Positions 1 through 9,288 of a stretch of DNA of 64,000 nucleotides are shown one piece after another (position 1 is the stretch's first letter; every line of letters starts with the position of its first letter). Source of the DNA: CAYLMG01 sp964493425 (lineage in GTDB: Bacteria > Planctomycetota > Phycisphaerae > Sedimentisphaerales > Anaerobacaceae); the NCBI GenBank assembly GCA_964493425.1, contig CAZBMW010000006.1, positions 39,195 to 103,194 on the forward strand, given 5' to 3'. The notes below the pieces were generated by a model. The model was not told the origin of the DNA. It made no database searches and worked only from the letters and a program-made list of their open reading frames with translations. A program made the position numbers and the translations under genes.

Positions 1-62
1 TTCTTAATTTTTATTAGAATATACTATTATTTAAGCTTAAAAATTATTTTGGAATTGGCAAC

Positions 63-611
63 ATGGTTATCTTAGCCGCAATATTGAGTCGTTCTGCTCC
101 TGAAAATGTTGACCGTGCAGCGAAGCTTTTTGTTAAATACGGAGACTTTATACGCTCTATAATACGTTATAATATAAAAAATAATGATCTGACCGAAGAC
201 ATTTATCAGGATCTATTTATTTATTTCGTTTTCAAACCTATACCAACTGGTGTGAAAAGTACTAAGGGATTTTTGTATAAAGTAATAACAGATAAGGTAA
301 ATGATTCTTTCCGTAGGATAGATAGTTATCAAAGACGACTAAAAACGTATTCTGAAAGGATCGAAAATACGGTCGAAAACTCTCCAGATAAAGAAATCGT
401 AGATATGGAAGAATACGAAAAGATGTTTACTTTAGTTGAACGAAGGCTGACTACAAATGAAGCTCAAGCTGTGATTTTCAGATTCAGAGATAACTTTGAT
501 AATACTACAATAGCAAAGCAAATGAGGATAAAGTCAAGGTCGGTAAGCAGATATGTTTCTGTTGGTGTCAAAAAACTGCGTCACTTTATACTTAAAGGCA
601 GGGGAACATAA
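63..611 (+). CDS. ECF-like RNA polymerase sigma factor
   Basis: This 182-aa protein has the layout of a short sigma-70 family (ECF) factor. An N-terminal region-2-like helix pair (about residues 18-75, with the TEDIYQDLF acidic segment) is followed by a linker and a C-terminal helix-turn-helix (about 125-178, NTTIAKQMRIKSRSVSRYVS). It would direct RNA polymerase to a small regulon. Its stop codon abuts the ATG of the next gene, which carries zinc-finger anti-sigma motifs, so the pair looks like a co-transcribed sigma/anti-sigma module. The N-terminus is atypical and divergent, so the subgroup cannot be assigned. The family call is inferred from motif layout and context. Confidence 0.75.
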   Translation: MVILAAILSRSAPENVDRAAKLFVKYGDFIRSIIRYNIKNNDLTEDIYQDLFIYFVFKPIPTGVKSTKGFLYKVITDKVNDSFRRIDSYQRRLKTYSERIENTVENSPDKEIVDMEEYEKMFTLVERRLTTNEAQAVIFRFRDNFDNTTIAKQMRIKSRSVSRYVSVGVKKLRHFILKGRGT

Positions 612-2279
612 ATGATAGTTATTAATCCGAATTCACAGTGTGATGAGGCTAAACCATATTACTATGATTATCTAAATAATCACAAGGAAGATATTCCGCT
701 TAATGTAAGTCAACATATTGATGAATGTTCTTTCTGCCAAAGTGAGATTGGGAGATTAAGCCAGATAATAAATGAGAATGAGTGCTTGTATGAAGGCCGA
801 AAACAAGTTGATGCTATTATTACCACAAGTATAAAGCTGCACTTTGCCTACAAAGATACAATGGTGAATTGTCAAAATGTAAAACCTTTTTTACCCGGTT
901 TAGCCGATCCTTTGCTCAAGATCAGAATTCCAACACCAATAACAGTGCATATTGACAATTGCGAAAAATGCAAAGAAAGTTTAAAGATAATACGAAGCTT
1001 GAATTTAAATCATAAGCAGCTATGTACATTGGCACAAATATTTGCTGAGCCACTTCCAAGAAAAGAATTATGTATTAAAGCCTTAGAATTTATTCCGCAT
1101 GTTGTTTCGTTTTCTTTAAATAAAACAAATTCTGAAACTTTAAAACATATATGCATTTGTCCCGATTGTAGAGAACAATTGTATTACCGGCGTGATTTGA
1201 TTCGCAAAGAATTGTTGAAAAGCGGTATTAGAAAAGAAAACTTTCCCTGCGAATCAGTTCAACCGACAGATATTTTCGATTATTGTTTTCCATATGGCAT
1301 AGAAGTTGAGAATGACCAATATGCCAAATTCCGTTTGGCATTAACTTCTCATATTTCCGTGTGTGCTACTTGTCTGAACAAAATGCAGGAGTTGCAAAGA
1401 ACAATTATCGAAATATTAGAAAGTACTAATTCAGGAGTGATTACTTATTATAAAATAAATTCTAACAGAAAGATACATGTTGGCAACACAGAGGATATGT
1501 ATAAAGAATGGCCTATCGAGGTTAAAGTGTATGATTCCTTGCAAGACAGTCCAATTGAAACTTTAGCTGAACGCAAGACAAAAGTTTTTAAGCATACGCA
1601 CGTAAGAAAACTTGTCAAAGTGTTGTCGGTCGCTGCGGTGATTCTTTTCTTCTTTATTTTATATTTTAATACACCTTCGGCAAAGGCTATCGGTCTTAAC
1701 CAGATTTGCAGTGCTATTAGCAAACTTCAGAACATTTATTTTGCCACTTATGTTTCAAATGAAGATATACCGATTGAGGAAAAATGGATATCTGCATCAT
1801 TAGATATGATTCTTCTTAAAACAAAATCTCGCATTGTGTTATGGAATATTGATAATAAAATTCAAGAGTCGATTGATTTGCAGAAGACTAATTCACAAAT
1901 AGTCCGATCAGATTATGAAGATTGGGATGGAATCAAAAATATGCTAACTGCTCCATGGGGATTATTGCCCTTTAGTGATATTAGTGATGTACCTGAAAAT
2001 TCTAATGCGAAATGGCAAAAAATCGAAAATGAAATTGTCGATATCACTATAGAAAATACTGAAATCTACGAATTGACATGGAGAGAACAATCACGTGCAG
2101 GTTTACCTGTGTTTAGAAAATGGCGGGGTTATGTAGAAGTCGATTCTAAACTGCTTAAAAGATGTGAATTTTTGGAAAAAATCGGCACCGCTGAGGAATA
2201 TGATTTAAGGTTCATTAAAGTGGTTGAATATCCATCAGTTCACGAGATGGAACAACAGATTAAAAACGCGGGCTTTTGA
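612..2279 (+). CDS. Membrane anti-sigma factor-like protein with four HxxxCxxC zinc fingers
   Basis: A 555-aa protein whose N-terminal half holds four copies of an H-x3-C-x2-C motif (H35/C39/C42, H113/C117/C120, H179/C183/C186, H247/C251/C254), the zinc-binding signature of zf-HC2 anti-sigma domains. A single hydrophobic segment at about 335-352 predicts a cytoplasmic finger region and an exported C-terminal domain of about 200 residues with no recognised fold. It starts directly after the sigma-factor stop codon, implying translational coupling. The likely role is to hold the sigma factor at the membrane until an external signal arrives. Most anti-sigma factors carry one such finger; four is unusual. 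Confidence 0.7.
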   Translation: MIVINPNSQCDEAKPYYYDYLNNHKEDIPLNVSQHIDECSFCQSEIGRLSQIINENECLYEGRKQVDAIITTSIKLHFAYKDTMVNCQNVKPFLPGLADPLLKIRIPTPITVHIDNCEKCKESLKIIRSLNLNHKQLCTLAQIFAEPLPRKELCIKALEFIPHVVSFSLNKTNSETLKHICICPDCREQLYYRRDLIRKELLKSGIRKENFPCESVQPTDIFDYCFPYGIEVENDQYAKFRLALTSHISVCATCLNKMQELQRTIIEILESTNSGVITYYKINSNRKIHVGNTEDMYKEWPIEVKVYDSLQDSPIETLAERKTKVFKHTHVRKLVKVLSVAAVILFFFILYFNTPSAKAIGLNQICSAISKLQNIYFATYVSNEDIPIEEKWISASLDMILLKTKSRIVLWNIDNKIQESIDLQKTNSQIVRSDYEDWDGIKNMLTAPWGLLPFSDISDVPENSNAKWQKIENEIVDITIENTEIYELTWREQSRAGLPVFRKWRGYVEVDSKLLKRCEFLEKIGTAEEYDLRFIKVVEYPSVHEMEQQIKNAGF

Positions 2280-2286
2280 TTAAAAA

Positions 2287-3072
2287 TTACCATGGAAACC
2301 AGAAAGATACCAAGTTGGCATCTTCAATAAATAAATCATCAGATTTAATAAAAGACAAATGGCCGTCCGCATAGATTGTATTAACATTTTTGTATTGGTG
2401 GCGACCATATATCGCGTCCAATTCAGAGCTGGGGTCAATTGGGCGGTTTTTATTTATTTCCATACCTGGGAGGTAAAAGGAAGCAATCCTTTTCGAATTA
2501 CTAAAAATATTATTGATAGGTTCTGAAGCTGCCTTCCAGCTTATGAGGCTATAACCGCTGTCCATTATTAAAAGGGTTTGATCGGGCTTTTTGATAGAGT
2601 TTAGATTTAGAGGTTTACCGATGAAATCGCCACCTAAAGAACGACTGTTTTTACAGATAGCCTGATTTACTCCATAATTTCCGCATAAAATATTCGGTTT
2701 TGAGGAATTATCATAGGTTGTCCTTGACGGACAAAAAAACACGCTTTTCTCTCCGTAATTACTCCCGATTATTTGTTCGAGAAAGTGAAACCACCACAAT
2801 CCCATGCTATCTTTAGATGCATCACCTACATAACCTCCTGAAGGTGGAGATCCATTAAAAGGGAGAGAATGCTTGAATCCAAGTGGAAATGTATTATTGT
2901 TTTGTTCATATATAGTTAGAGCAAAACCAAGCTGATTAAGATTTGAACCGCATATTACCGTTCTGCTTTTCTCTCTTATCAGGCGGAGAGCGGGTAATAC
3001 AATACCCATTAGTATTCCTATGATTGAAATAACAACCAATAACTCAATTAATGTGAAGGCTCTTATTTTCAT
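2287..3072 (-). CDS. Type II secretion pseudopilin-like protein (prepilin N-methylation domain)
   Basis: The N-terminus has the prepilin signature (KIRAFTLIELLVVISIIGIL), with cleavage expected before Phe and a hydrophobic helix at about 5-28. The remainder is the variable globular domain typical of the large planctomycete pseudopilin families, including a late DAIYGRHQYKNVNTIYADGH segment. The ATG at 3072 is preferred over an upstream TTG at 3087 because it places the short basic leader directly before the cleavage site. It converges on the anti-sigma gene with 7 bp between stops. The role is assembly into, or interaction with, a type II/IV pilus-like export system; substrate unknown. Confidence 0.8.
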   Translation of the reverse strand: MKIRAFTLIELLVVISIIGILMGIVLPALRLIREKSRTVICGSNLNQLGFALTIYEQNNNTFPLGFKHSLPFNGSPPSGGYVGDASKDSMGLWWFHFLEQIIGSNYGEKSVFFCPSRTTYDNSSKPNILCGNYGVNQAICKNSRSLGGDFIGKPLNLNSIKKPDQTLLIMDSGYSLISWKAASEPINNIFSNSKRIASFYLPGMEINKNRPIDPSSELDAIYGRHQYKNVNTIYADGHLSFIKSDDLFIEDANLVSFWFPW

Positions 3073-3214
3073 AAATATATAATACAAATCAATTTGGTGA
3101 AATAAACAAAAAAGATTATACCACTAATATCTGACTTGCTACAAGGTGTGGTGATACAATGATTTACAGACAGTCAAAAAACCGTTTTTTATGGATTTGA
3201 ATTTTTGTCAGCAA

Positions 3215-4906
3215 TCAATCGAGTGATAGACAAGCCCTTGCGTATTCTGGTATCCATGCGCCTGCTATAGTGCAGTTGCCTATGTTATTCATATCTTCTA
3301 TGCATACGTCCCAATAGCTGCTGAGTTCGGGTCCTCCGAAACATTCATTGCCGTTTTCGCAGGGTGCGCATTTATATAATTCAAGCCAAACTTCATAGAT
3401 GCCCACGCACATATCATCGTTCATATCCGAACAACTTACATAGTCCGCTGACTGTATCTTTTCAGTACAGCAGTAACCGGTCTGTCCTCCTGTGAATTGA
3501 TTTAATTGCTCATCTTTAATTTCGATGAGACTATCATTTAATATTAAAGGCTGGCTCGAGATGAGTAAATAAGCCCCGGATTCCATATATGCGTTGAACT
3601 TATCGACTTCCACATTGTAGAGAAATTTTCTGCTATCCATGTCTATAAGCCATACCTGCTCACCATCCACCTGTGCAAGCACAACATAGTGTTTTTGTAC
3701 AGGCAGATATATTATTACTCGATAGTCACCCGGGATATCACTAAACCCTTTGATATTGCATCCTTTTACTGCTTTGCAATAAAGCTCTTTATTTTCGATA
3801 AAATTTTTCAGGTCGTATAAATTTGTATGTTTTTCATTGGTTTTTACTAATGAACGCATTTGCTGACTATTCACAGGAATATTCATAGAATCGAGCGCGT
3901 ATTCCACAGCAGCGGTAGCGCAATTGTGATATTCTTCATTTTCGCCCTGCCAAGACACTTCCATCGCTAATTTATTCATAAGTAAAGATTGGCTATCTAT
4001 GGCGTTATTACTTTTATAGAACAAGGGTTTATCAATCAATTTCGAGTGGTATTGTATGAGTATATCTTTATCAAAATAAGCGCTGGAATCGAAAGAATTG
4101 GAGATAATCGGGCTAATACTGGTAATCTGCCAGTTATCATAAGCTAACAATACCTGCTGGGCATCATATTTTTCAATAATAATTGTAGTTGGTATCCATT
4201 TGTTATCAATATGAGTATAATCATCATAAGTTCTTGTTGTAATAGAACCATTTTCGTAATTTATAGAACAAGATAACATCGCATATTCCTTGGAGGTATC
4301 GAGCACAAAAAACATATTTGGCATATTATTCCCATCGAGATTAATATGTATCTGTTTATTGCCTTCGACTTCCACTTCCTTTGCTGAAAAGTTCATTTCG
4401 ATGAGGCTTTCGTAACTAAATGTCCCGAATCCCCATGGTATTATTCCCGCGGTTAGAGGTCCATTGACAACCACAGGAATGTCTGTTGGTTCTTCCCGGA
4501 CAATCGCTTCTTTTCCCGATTTGAAGCATAAGGTATAAGATTCTCCGTCCCATATAAATATACGTTCCTTACTGCCTTTAAAGTCGAGCCTATCCTCAAA
4601 AATAACCTTTTGTTCGTTTGTACCTTCTATTACTTTTGTGCGAGAATTCATAGTAATTCGCCATGTAAATCTTTCGCCGTCGTACTGTACAGTATGCTCT
4701 GATTCAGTGATAAAACCTGTCGAAGTTTCAAATTTTATGCGTTTTCCCTCGATGGTTCCTTTTTGAATCCAGGTATTTCTATGCTGTTCTGTTAATATCT
4801 GAAAGATTTCTAAAATTTCACTTCTGTCCAAAATTCTGTCTGCAAATGCGGTATTAAGCCGGGTAAGTAACAAGATAAGTATAAGAATAAAATATTGAGC
4901 TTTCAT
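3215..4906 (-). CDS. Secreted protein with C39-like cysteine peptidase domain
   Basis: A 563-aa protein with a signal peptide (residues 1-22). An N-terminal beta-rich region (about 25-270) resembles lipoprotein-carrier-type folds. A later domain has the order Cys329 (in YHNCATAAV), His406 (in QKHYVVLAQVDG) and Asp422, as in papain-like C39 peptidases. The last 90 residues are cysteine-rich (CCTEK, CAPCENGNECFGG) and may be disulphide-bonded. The Cys/His/Asp order is seen directly; peptidase activity is inferred. The gene lies 42 bp downstream of the dockerin-like gene on the same strand, so the two are probably co-expressed. It could cleave a pseudopilin leader or an exported peptide, but the target is unknown. 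Confidence 0.6.
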   Translation of the reverse strand: MKAQYFILILILLLTRLNTAFADRILDRSEILEIFQILTEQHRNTWIQKGTIEGKRIKFETSTGFITESEHTVQYDGERFTWRITMNSRTKVIEGTNEQKVIFEDRLDFKGSKERIFIWDGESYTLCFKSGKEAIVREEPTDIPVVVNGPLTAGIIPWGFGTFSYESLIEMNFSAKEVEVEGNKQIHINLDGNNMPNMFFVLDTSKEYAMLSCSINYENGSITTRTYDDYTHIDNKWIPTTIIIEKYDAQQVLLAYDNWQITSISPIISNSFDSSAYFDKDILIQYHSKLIDKPLFYKSNNAIDSQSLLMNKLAMEVSWQGENEEYHNCATAAVEYALDSMNIPVNSQQMRSLVKTNEKHTNLYDLKNFIENKELYCKAVKGCNIKGFSDIPGDYRVIIYLPVQKHYVVLAQVDGEQVWLIDMDSRKFLYNVEVDKFNAYMESGAYLLISSQPLILNDSLIEIKDEQLNQFTGGQTGYCCTEKIQSADYVSCSDMNDDMCVGIYEVWLELYKCAPCENGNECFGGPELSSYWDVCIEDMNNIGNCTIAGAWIPEYARACLSLD

Positions 4907-4948
4907 AATGATGCCTTCATTGTAATTTTTTATAATCGTATCAGTTTT

Positions 4949-6400
4949 TTACTCCTCTAACGCTTGTTCCATCAAGTCAATGATTTCATTGAGCTCCTCT
5001 TTGCTGACCTGATTTCTGAATTCTTCGTCATCTTGCCATAGCTGTTCTATAAATTCTATCGATTCGGCAATATCCTCTTTTGTAAGTGTCTGCTCGCTCT
5101 CCGTAATTGATGACATTTCAAGTGAGCTTGACGATGACATTGTTGTTTGACTGGATTGCTCGATTTGATGAATAGCGATACTCTGCAGCATTGGAAATAT
5201 AAGCTCAGCATAAGTATTATAAGATTCCCAGTTTATAACATTCAAAGTTACATCACCAGCTTCTTCGCAAGTAAAGACAAAACTTGCTAAATGGCCATCA
5301 CAGAATCCGGATTCAAGTATATTGACTGCGAAAAATCCAATACCTGCCTGCTGTTGGATGCCTGGTCCCCAATAGATAAATAGCGGATCGGGCTCTGCCA
5401 GGATTTGCGCTGTCCCTAGCCCGGGAGGATTTTCAATATCGTATTCGGTATTATCAATCGAACCGAGATTCGTATCGGAGATAACAACCTCGATGTCAAA
5501 AGACATCACATTTACATCATTTGTTTCCATATCCACATATAGTGTTATGCTTTCACCAATACCAACCGTAATCTCGTTATTATTGTCAGCGTCAACAATA
5601 CGATAGATGATATTCGGGTCCTCGGATGGAATAGAGTTGTTATCTGGTTCTTCATCCGGATTTTCATTTGGTTCCGAGGGAATCTCCGGCGGTGCCCCCC
5701 ACAGCCAGAATTCATTAAATGATTGCAAATCATTGTAGTCGACATCTCCATCAGAGTCCAAATCTGCACCATTGCAATAGTCAGGCTCAGCACAGTCGGT
5801 TTTCATCCATTCGTTGGCGAATAACGAAAAATCATTGAAATCGACAATTCCATCCGAATCCAAATCTCGCGTAATCACCTGGGAGAACGTTATTATCTGA
5901 ACCGGTTCACTCCAGGTCATTGCATCATCCTCAAAATATTCATAAAACCCTATATCGCAACTTCCTATTTGCTCTGCAATATAATCAATAACGAACCAGT
6001 CGCCCGGAAATGTGGTATTATCGTATGAGTTAGGCTCAGCTCGATAGAAAGTATATAAATCGAAACCGGATATTAAAGAATCCTCCCAATCGAATACTCT
6101 TGCCAGTTGTCCTGCCGGCTGAAAATGAGAGCCTGTATAATCTCGCGTATTGGGGTCGTAATCTCTGCCTGATAGGGTGCCGAAATCTCTGTCCTCGCCG
6201 GAAATGAACAATCCACCAGCCCAATAATCGTTGAAATCGGAGGTTAATAAGAAAGAGAGTTTCCCGCCGACCATGACATCATCATTACAGTCAAAAGGTG
6301 TAATTCCATCAGGCCCGCAGACCTGAACAAAGACATCTGCAAAACCTGCAACAGAGAAATAGCAGGTTACTATTAGAATTAAGATTGTCTTTTTCACCAT
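4949..6400 (-). CDS. Secreted protein with dockerin-like and cohesin-like regions
   Basis: A 483-aa protein with a signal peptide (1-21). Residues 179-235 hold two calcium-loop repeats (DLDSDGIVDFNDF and DLDSDGDVDYNDL), each followed by a short helix: the dockerin type I pattern. Residues of about 265-410 form a beta-rich segment resembling cohesin-type domains (GIGESITLYVDM). A Ser/Thr-rich linker (about 415-435) leads to an acidic alpha-helical tail (EEFRNQVSKEELNEI). Having both dockerin-like and cohesin-like parts in one chain would allow self-association or surface assembly. The ATG follows an AAGAAGG ribosome-binding site. Ligand and partner are not determinable. Confidence 0.65.
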   Translation of the reverse strand: MVKKTILILIVTCYFSVAGFADVFVQVCGPDGITPFDCNDDVMVGGKLSFLLTSDFNDYWAGGLFISGEDRDFGTLSGRDYDPNTRDYTGSHFQPAGQLARVFDWEDSLISGFDLYTFYRAEPNSYDNTTFPGDWFVIDYIAEQIGSCDIGFYEYFEDDAMTWSEPVQIITFSQVITRDLDSDGIVDFNDFSLFANEWMKTDCAEPDYCNGADLDSDGDVDYNDLQSFNEFWLWGAPPEIPSEPNENPDEEPDNNSIPSEDPNIIYRIVDADNNNEITVGIGESITLYVDMETNDVNVMSFDIEVVISDTNLGSIDNTEYDIENPPGLGTAQILAEPDPLFIYWGPGIQQQAGIGFFAVNILESGFCDGHLASFVFTCEEAGDVTLNVINWESYNTYAELIFPMLQSIAIHQIEQSSQTTMSSSSSLEMSSITESEQTLTKEDIAESIEFIEQLWQDDEEFRNQVSKEELNEIIDLMEQALEE

Positions 6401-7016
6401 AACCTTCTTAAAAATCGTGCGATCTTACGTTTCAGTTAAGCACGCATAAGGATTTCTTCAGGCAAACCCGCTTTAATGGTTTGCCATTTTCTAAAATGGC
6501 TTATCGATTTCGCTTGCCTTCATATAAATAGCCGATAACGGCAGGGGGAATGTTGATGACATTTTTTTGAAATTTATGGAAAAATTTTTATAATAGGGCT
6601 TTTTAATGGTAAAATCAGGGTTTCAGAGAGCTGTTCGGCCTCACAGTACAGTGGATTTTTTTATTTCTTAATCACTGATTAACGTCGAAGCTCCGCTTTA
6701 GCTGCAAATCCGGCATTTCTTTTAACGGGATGGAACGAACAGATTTTTTCTTTTCTAGTGACATAATATGTCACAGAGCACTAAAAAATGTTGTTTTTGG
6801 CATCTTTGGCCTCTTATGATAAATAGGGCAATGGTACTATCATCCTTCTCCGAAATTCGGCCGGGCCGGTTTTGGCATGGAGGAAAAGCCTGCCCGGTCT
6901 TTTTGATTTCTTCCTTGTCGAACTATCCGAAATGGCCATAATAATAAACCACAGAGTTCACCGAGGGCATATAGAAAATTCCAAGCTCAAAATTTCAGTT
7001 CGATATTCAAAAAGAG

Positions 7017-7078
7017 CTGTTCGGCCTCGAGTGTGTAAAACACCAGCCCCGAGGGTACCAGGCCGTCAGGCCGAACAG
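7017..7078. repeat. Palindromic element with 11-bp terminal inverted repeat
   Basis: CTGTTCGGCCT at 7017-7027 is the exact reverse complement of AGGCCGAACAG at 7068-7078. A second small stem (GTG/CAC) and a CTCG/CGAG pair sit between them. A related half-copy, GAGCTGTTCGGCCTC, occurs near 6627-6641. It looks like a REP-like mobile or RNA-hairpin element rather than coding DNA. Confidence 0.55.
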
Positions 7079-7099
7079 TCTCTATATCTTGTTAATAAC

Positions 7100-7141
7100 A
7101 GCCGCCCGGGCCCGATGGGAAAAACGAGCAGCCGGGCGGCT
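7100..7141. repeat. GC-rich hairpin
   Basis: AGCCGCCCGG (7100-7109) and CCGGGCGGCT (7132-7141) form a perfect 10-bp stem in otherwise AT-rich DNA. No T-run follows, so it is more like a REP-type palindrome than a terminator. Confidence 0.5.
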
Positions 7142-7772
7142 TCACCGAGGATTTTTTCAAATATAGTCCTTTTTATACACCGATTCACACTGAATTAACA
7201 CAGTATTTTTTTCTATATTTTGCGGAAATGCTTTTAATCCTCTCGCAGCGAAAATTAAAAGAGCACCGCCGCAATCACGCTCACCGCAGGCCCGCAAGAG
7301 CCCTTGAAGAACATGAAAGCTAAGCGATGCTCTTTCTATAGCAATGAGTGTGTTGACCGCCTCCTTTGGCTCAAAGAGCCAAAAGCTGGCGGTGCTCTCT
7401 GTGTAGAAACAAAGAGCACCGAGCCTTCCAAACGTCTCTTCAATTACAAACTTGCGGTTTGCGGTGAAACGTCTGAAATCTCAGTGATTTCTCTTTATAA
7501 CTATATTTTCAGTTACTATATCGACAAAGAGAAGTTATTGTCAAGAGCTTTTTTAAGAAATTTTAACAGAAAATCAGTTATGAATTACAATGTATTTTAA
7601 GGTTGAATTTCGCATGATTTATTGTATAATGTCGACCAAATATAGAAATTGATGGCCATCAAGTGATGGATCGTCGGTTAAAAAGTCAAGATAACGAAAG
7701 TTTTTCACATACAACACACCGCCTTCCATTTCTTCTAGCTTCCGAAAAATATATTTTTTTGAGATTAAAATT

Positions 7773-9287
7773 ATGAATATTACAGCTTCAACACTTTATG
7801 ATTATATTAAATGCCCGCATAAAGTCTGGCGAGATATTTATGGCCCGCAGGAGGAAAAAATCCAAGAAACAAATCCTTTCGTTCAGCTTTTGTGGGAAAA
7901 GGGAATCAAACACGAAGAAAAAGTAGTTTCTGAACTCGGAGACTTTTTGAATTTGAAAGATGGCTTGGTTGATGAACGTTTTCGAAAGACAATAGAAGCA
8001 ATGAAAGATAAAACACCCTTAATTTATCAGGGAGTTTTGAAATATGAAAATCTCTTAGGAATCCCAGACCTTTTGAGAAAATTGCCAGATAATACTTATA
8101 TGCCGATTGATATTAAATCAGGCATGGGTTTTGAAGGTGCTGGCGAAGAAGAGGGAGACGAAGGCAAACCTAAAAAGCATTATGCTGTTCAGCTTTGTTT
8201 GTATAACGACCTTTTAAAAACTCTTGGATTTGCTACCCATAATAAAGGAGAAATAATTGATATTAATGGTGAAGAAGTCGAATATGACCTAACTGCTCCT
8301 ATGGGAGTTAAAATAAAAGAAACTTGGTGGGAATTATATGAACGAATTAAAAAACATGTTGACCTTTTGATAAAAAATCAAGAGAAAAATAAACCAGCTT
8401 TAGGCGGAATCTGCAAACTATGTCCTTGGTATAATTCCTGTAAAAAGTGGGGCGAAGAAACTAGGGATTTAACTAATATTTTTTATCTCGGTAGAAGCGT
8501 GCGTGACAAGATTAATATAGACCTTTCAATTGAGAACATAGATTCATTTTTAGATATTGACGTCGCCGAAGTTATGAAGCAAAAGAATAAAGAAAAGAAA
8601 TCAGGCAATAAAGGATTCTTATATGGCATCGCTGAAGGAAATTTGCAGAAAGCCTTAAATAGAGCAAGAATTCTTTATCAGACAAAGGAACCCGTTATTC
8701 ATGAATCTATTGTCTTGCCCGAGGTTAATTATGAACTATTTTTTGATATCGAAGATGACCCTACCCAGGAATTTGTTTATTTGCACGGAGTTTATGAGCG
8801 AAAGGGAGAAAAAGAGAGATATATCAGTTTTCTTGCAACTGAAATATTACCTGAAGCAGAAAAGGAAATATGGAGAAACTTTTGGCAGTACGTCGAATCA
8901 TTACCTCAAGATGATTATGCCGTTTATTACTATGCTTCTCACGAAAAAACAACCTACAAAAAATTGCTCAAGCGCTATCCTGATGTTATCTCGACAGAAA
9001 AATTGGATGAGTTTTTTGAAAATCCGAATGTTATTGATTTATATAGCCTTATTCAAAAACAAACTGATTGGCCTGTCGGAAGTTATTCTCTTAAGACATT
9101 GGCAACTTATCTTGGTTTTGAATGGCGAGATAAAACACCATCAGGAGCTTTATCAATTCAATGGTTCAATGAATATCTGGAAAGCAAAGATAAAGACACA
9201 TTAAAAAGAATTCTTGAATATAACGAGGATGATTGTAAAGCCCTAATGGTGCTAAAAGACAAGCTAATTGAATTAGGAGCTAATTAA
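7773..9287 (+). CDS. TM0106-family RecB-like nuclease with RNase H-like C-terminal domain
   Basis: A 504-aa protein. Residues of about 1-235 look like a PD-(D/E)xK RecB/Cas4-type module: an N-terminal YDYIKCPHKVWRD, a GIPDLLRK...MPIDIKSG core (Asp and Asp/Lys ligands) and a Cys cluster GICKLCPWYNSC that could hold an Fe-S cluster. Residues of about 310-500 contain FFDIEDDP and end in YNEDDCKALMVLKD, the motifs of an RNase H-fold 3'-5' exonuclease (RNase_H_2). This two-domain order matches the TM0106 family of putative nucleases. It would act on DNA, but the pathway is not known. The next gene starts 2 bp after its stop. Confidence 0.8.
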   Translation: MNITASTLYDYIKCPHKVWRDIYGPQEEKIQETNPFVQLLWEKGIKHEEKVVSELGDFLNLKDGLVDERFRKTIEAMKDKTPLIYQGVLKYENLLGIPDLLRKLPDNTYMPIDIKSGMGFEGAGEEEGDEGKPKKHYAVQLCLYNDLLKTLGFATHNKGEIIDINGEEVEYDLTAPMGVKIKETWWELYERIKKHVDLLIKNQEKNKPALGGICKLCPWYNSCKKWGEETRDLTNIFYLGRSVRDKINIDLSIENIDSFLDIDVAEVMKQKNKEKKSGNKGFLYGIAEGNLQKALNRARILYQTKEPVIHESIVLPEVNYELFFDIEDDPTQEFVYLHGVYERKGEKERYISFLATEILPEAEKEIWRNFWQYVESLPQDDYAVYYYASHEKTTYKKLLKRYPDVISTEKLDEFFENPNVIDLYSLIQKQTDWPVGSYSLKTLATYLGFEWRDKTPSGALSIQWFNEYLESKDKDTLKRILEYNEDDCKALMVLKDKLIELGAN

Positions 9288-9288
9288 T

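Larger units (their letters stand above)
6401..7772. other. Palindrome-rich intergenic region without a supported gene
   Basis: About 1.4 kb of AT-rich DNA with no recognisable gene. Two open frames (6872-7198 and 7304-7600) have no domain, no good ribosome-binding site and are built over inverted repeats, so I do not call them. Seen here: an 8-bp hairpin at 6461-6485, a GC-rich stem with T-run at about 6858-6892, an 11-bp inverted repeat at 7017-7027/7068-7078, a 10-bp GC stem at 7100-7109/7132-7141, and a nested inverted repeat at 7261-7270/7388-7397. Confidence 0.6.

Noticed and set aside
6872..7600. Two short protein-coding frames (6872-7198 and 7304-7600)
   Set aside because: They run across palindromes, have no RBS or recognisable domain, and their composition follows the repeat DNA.
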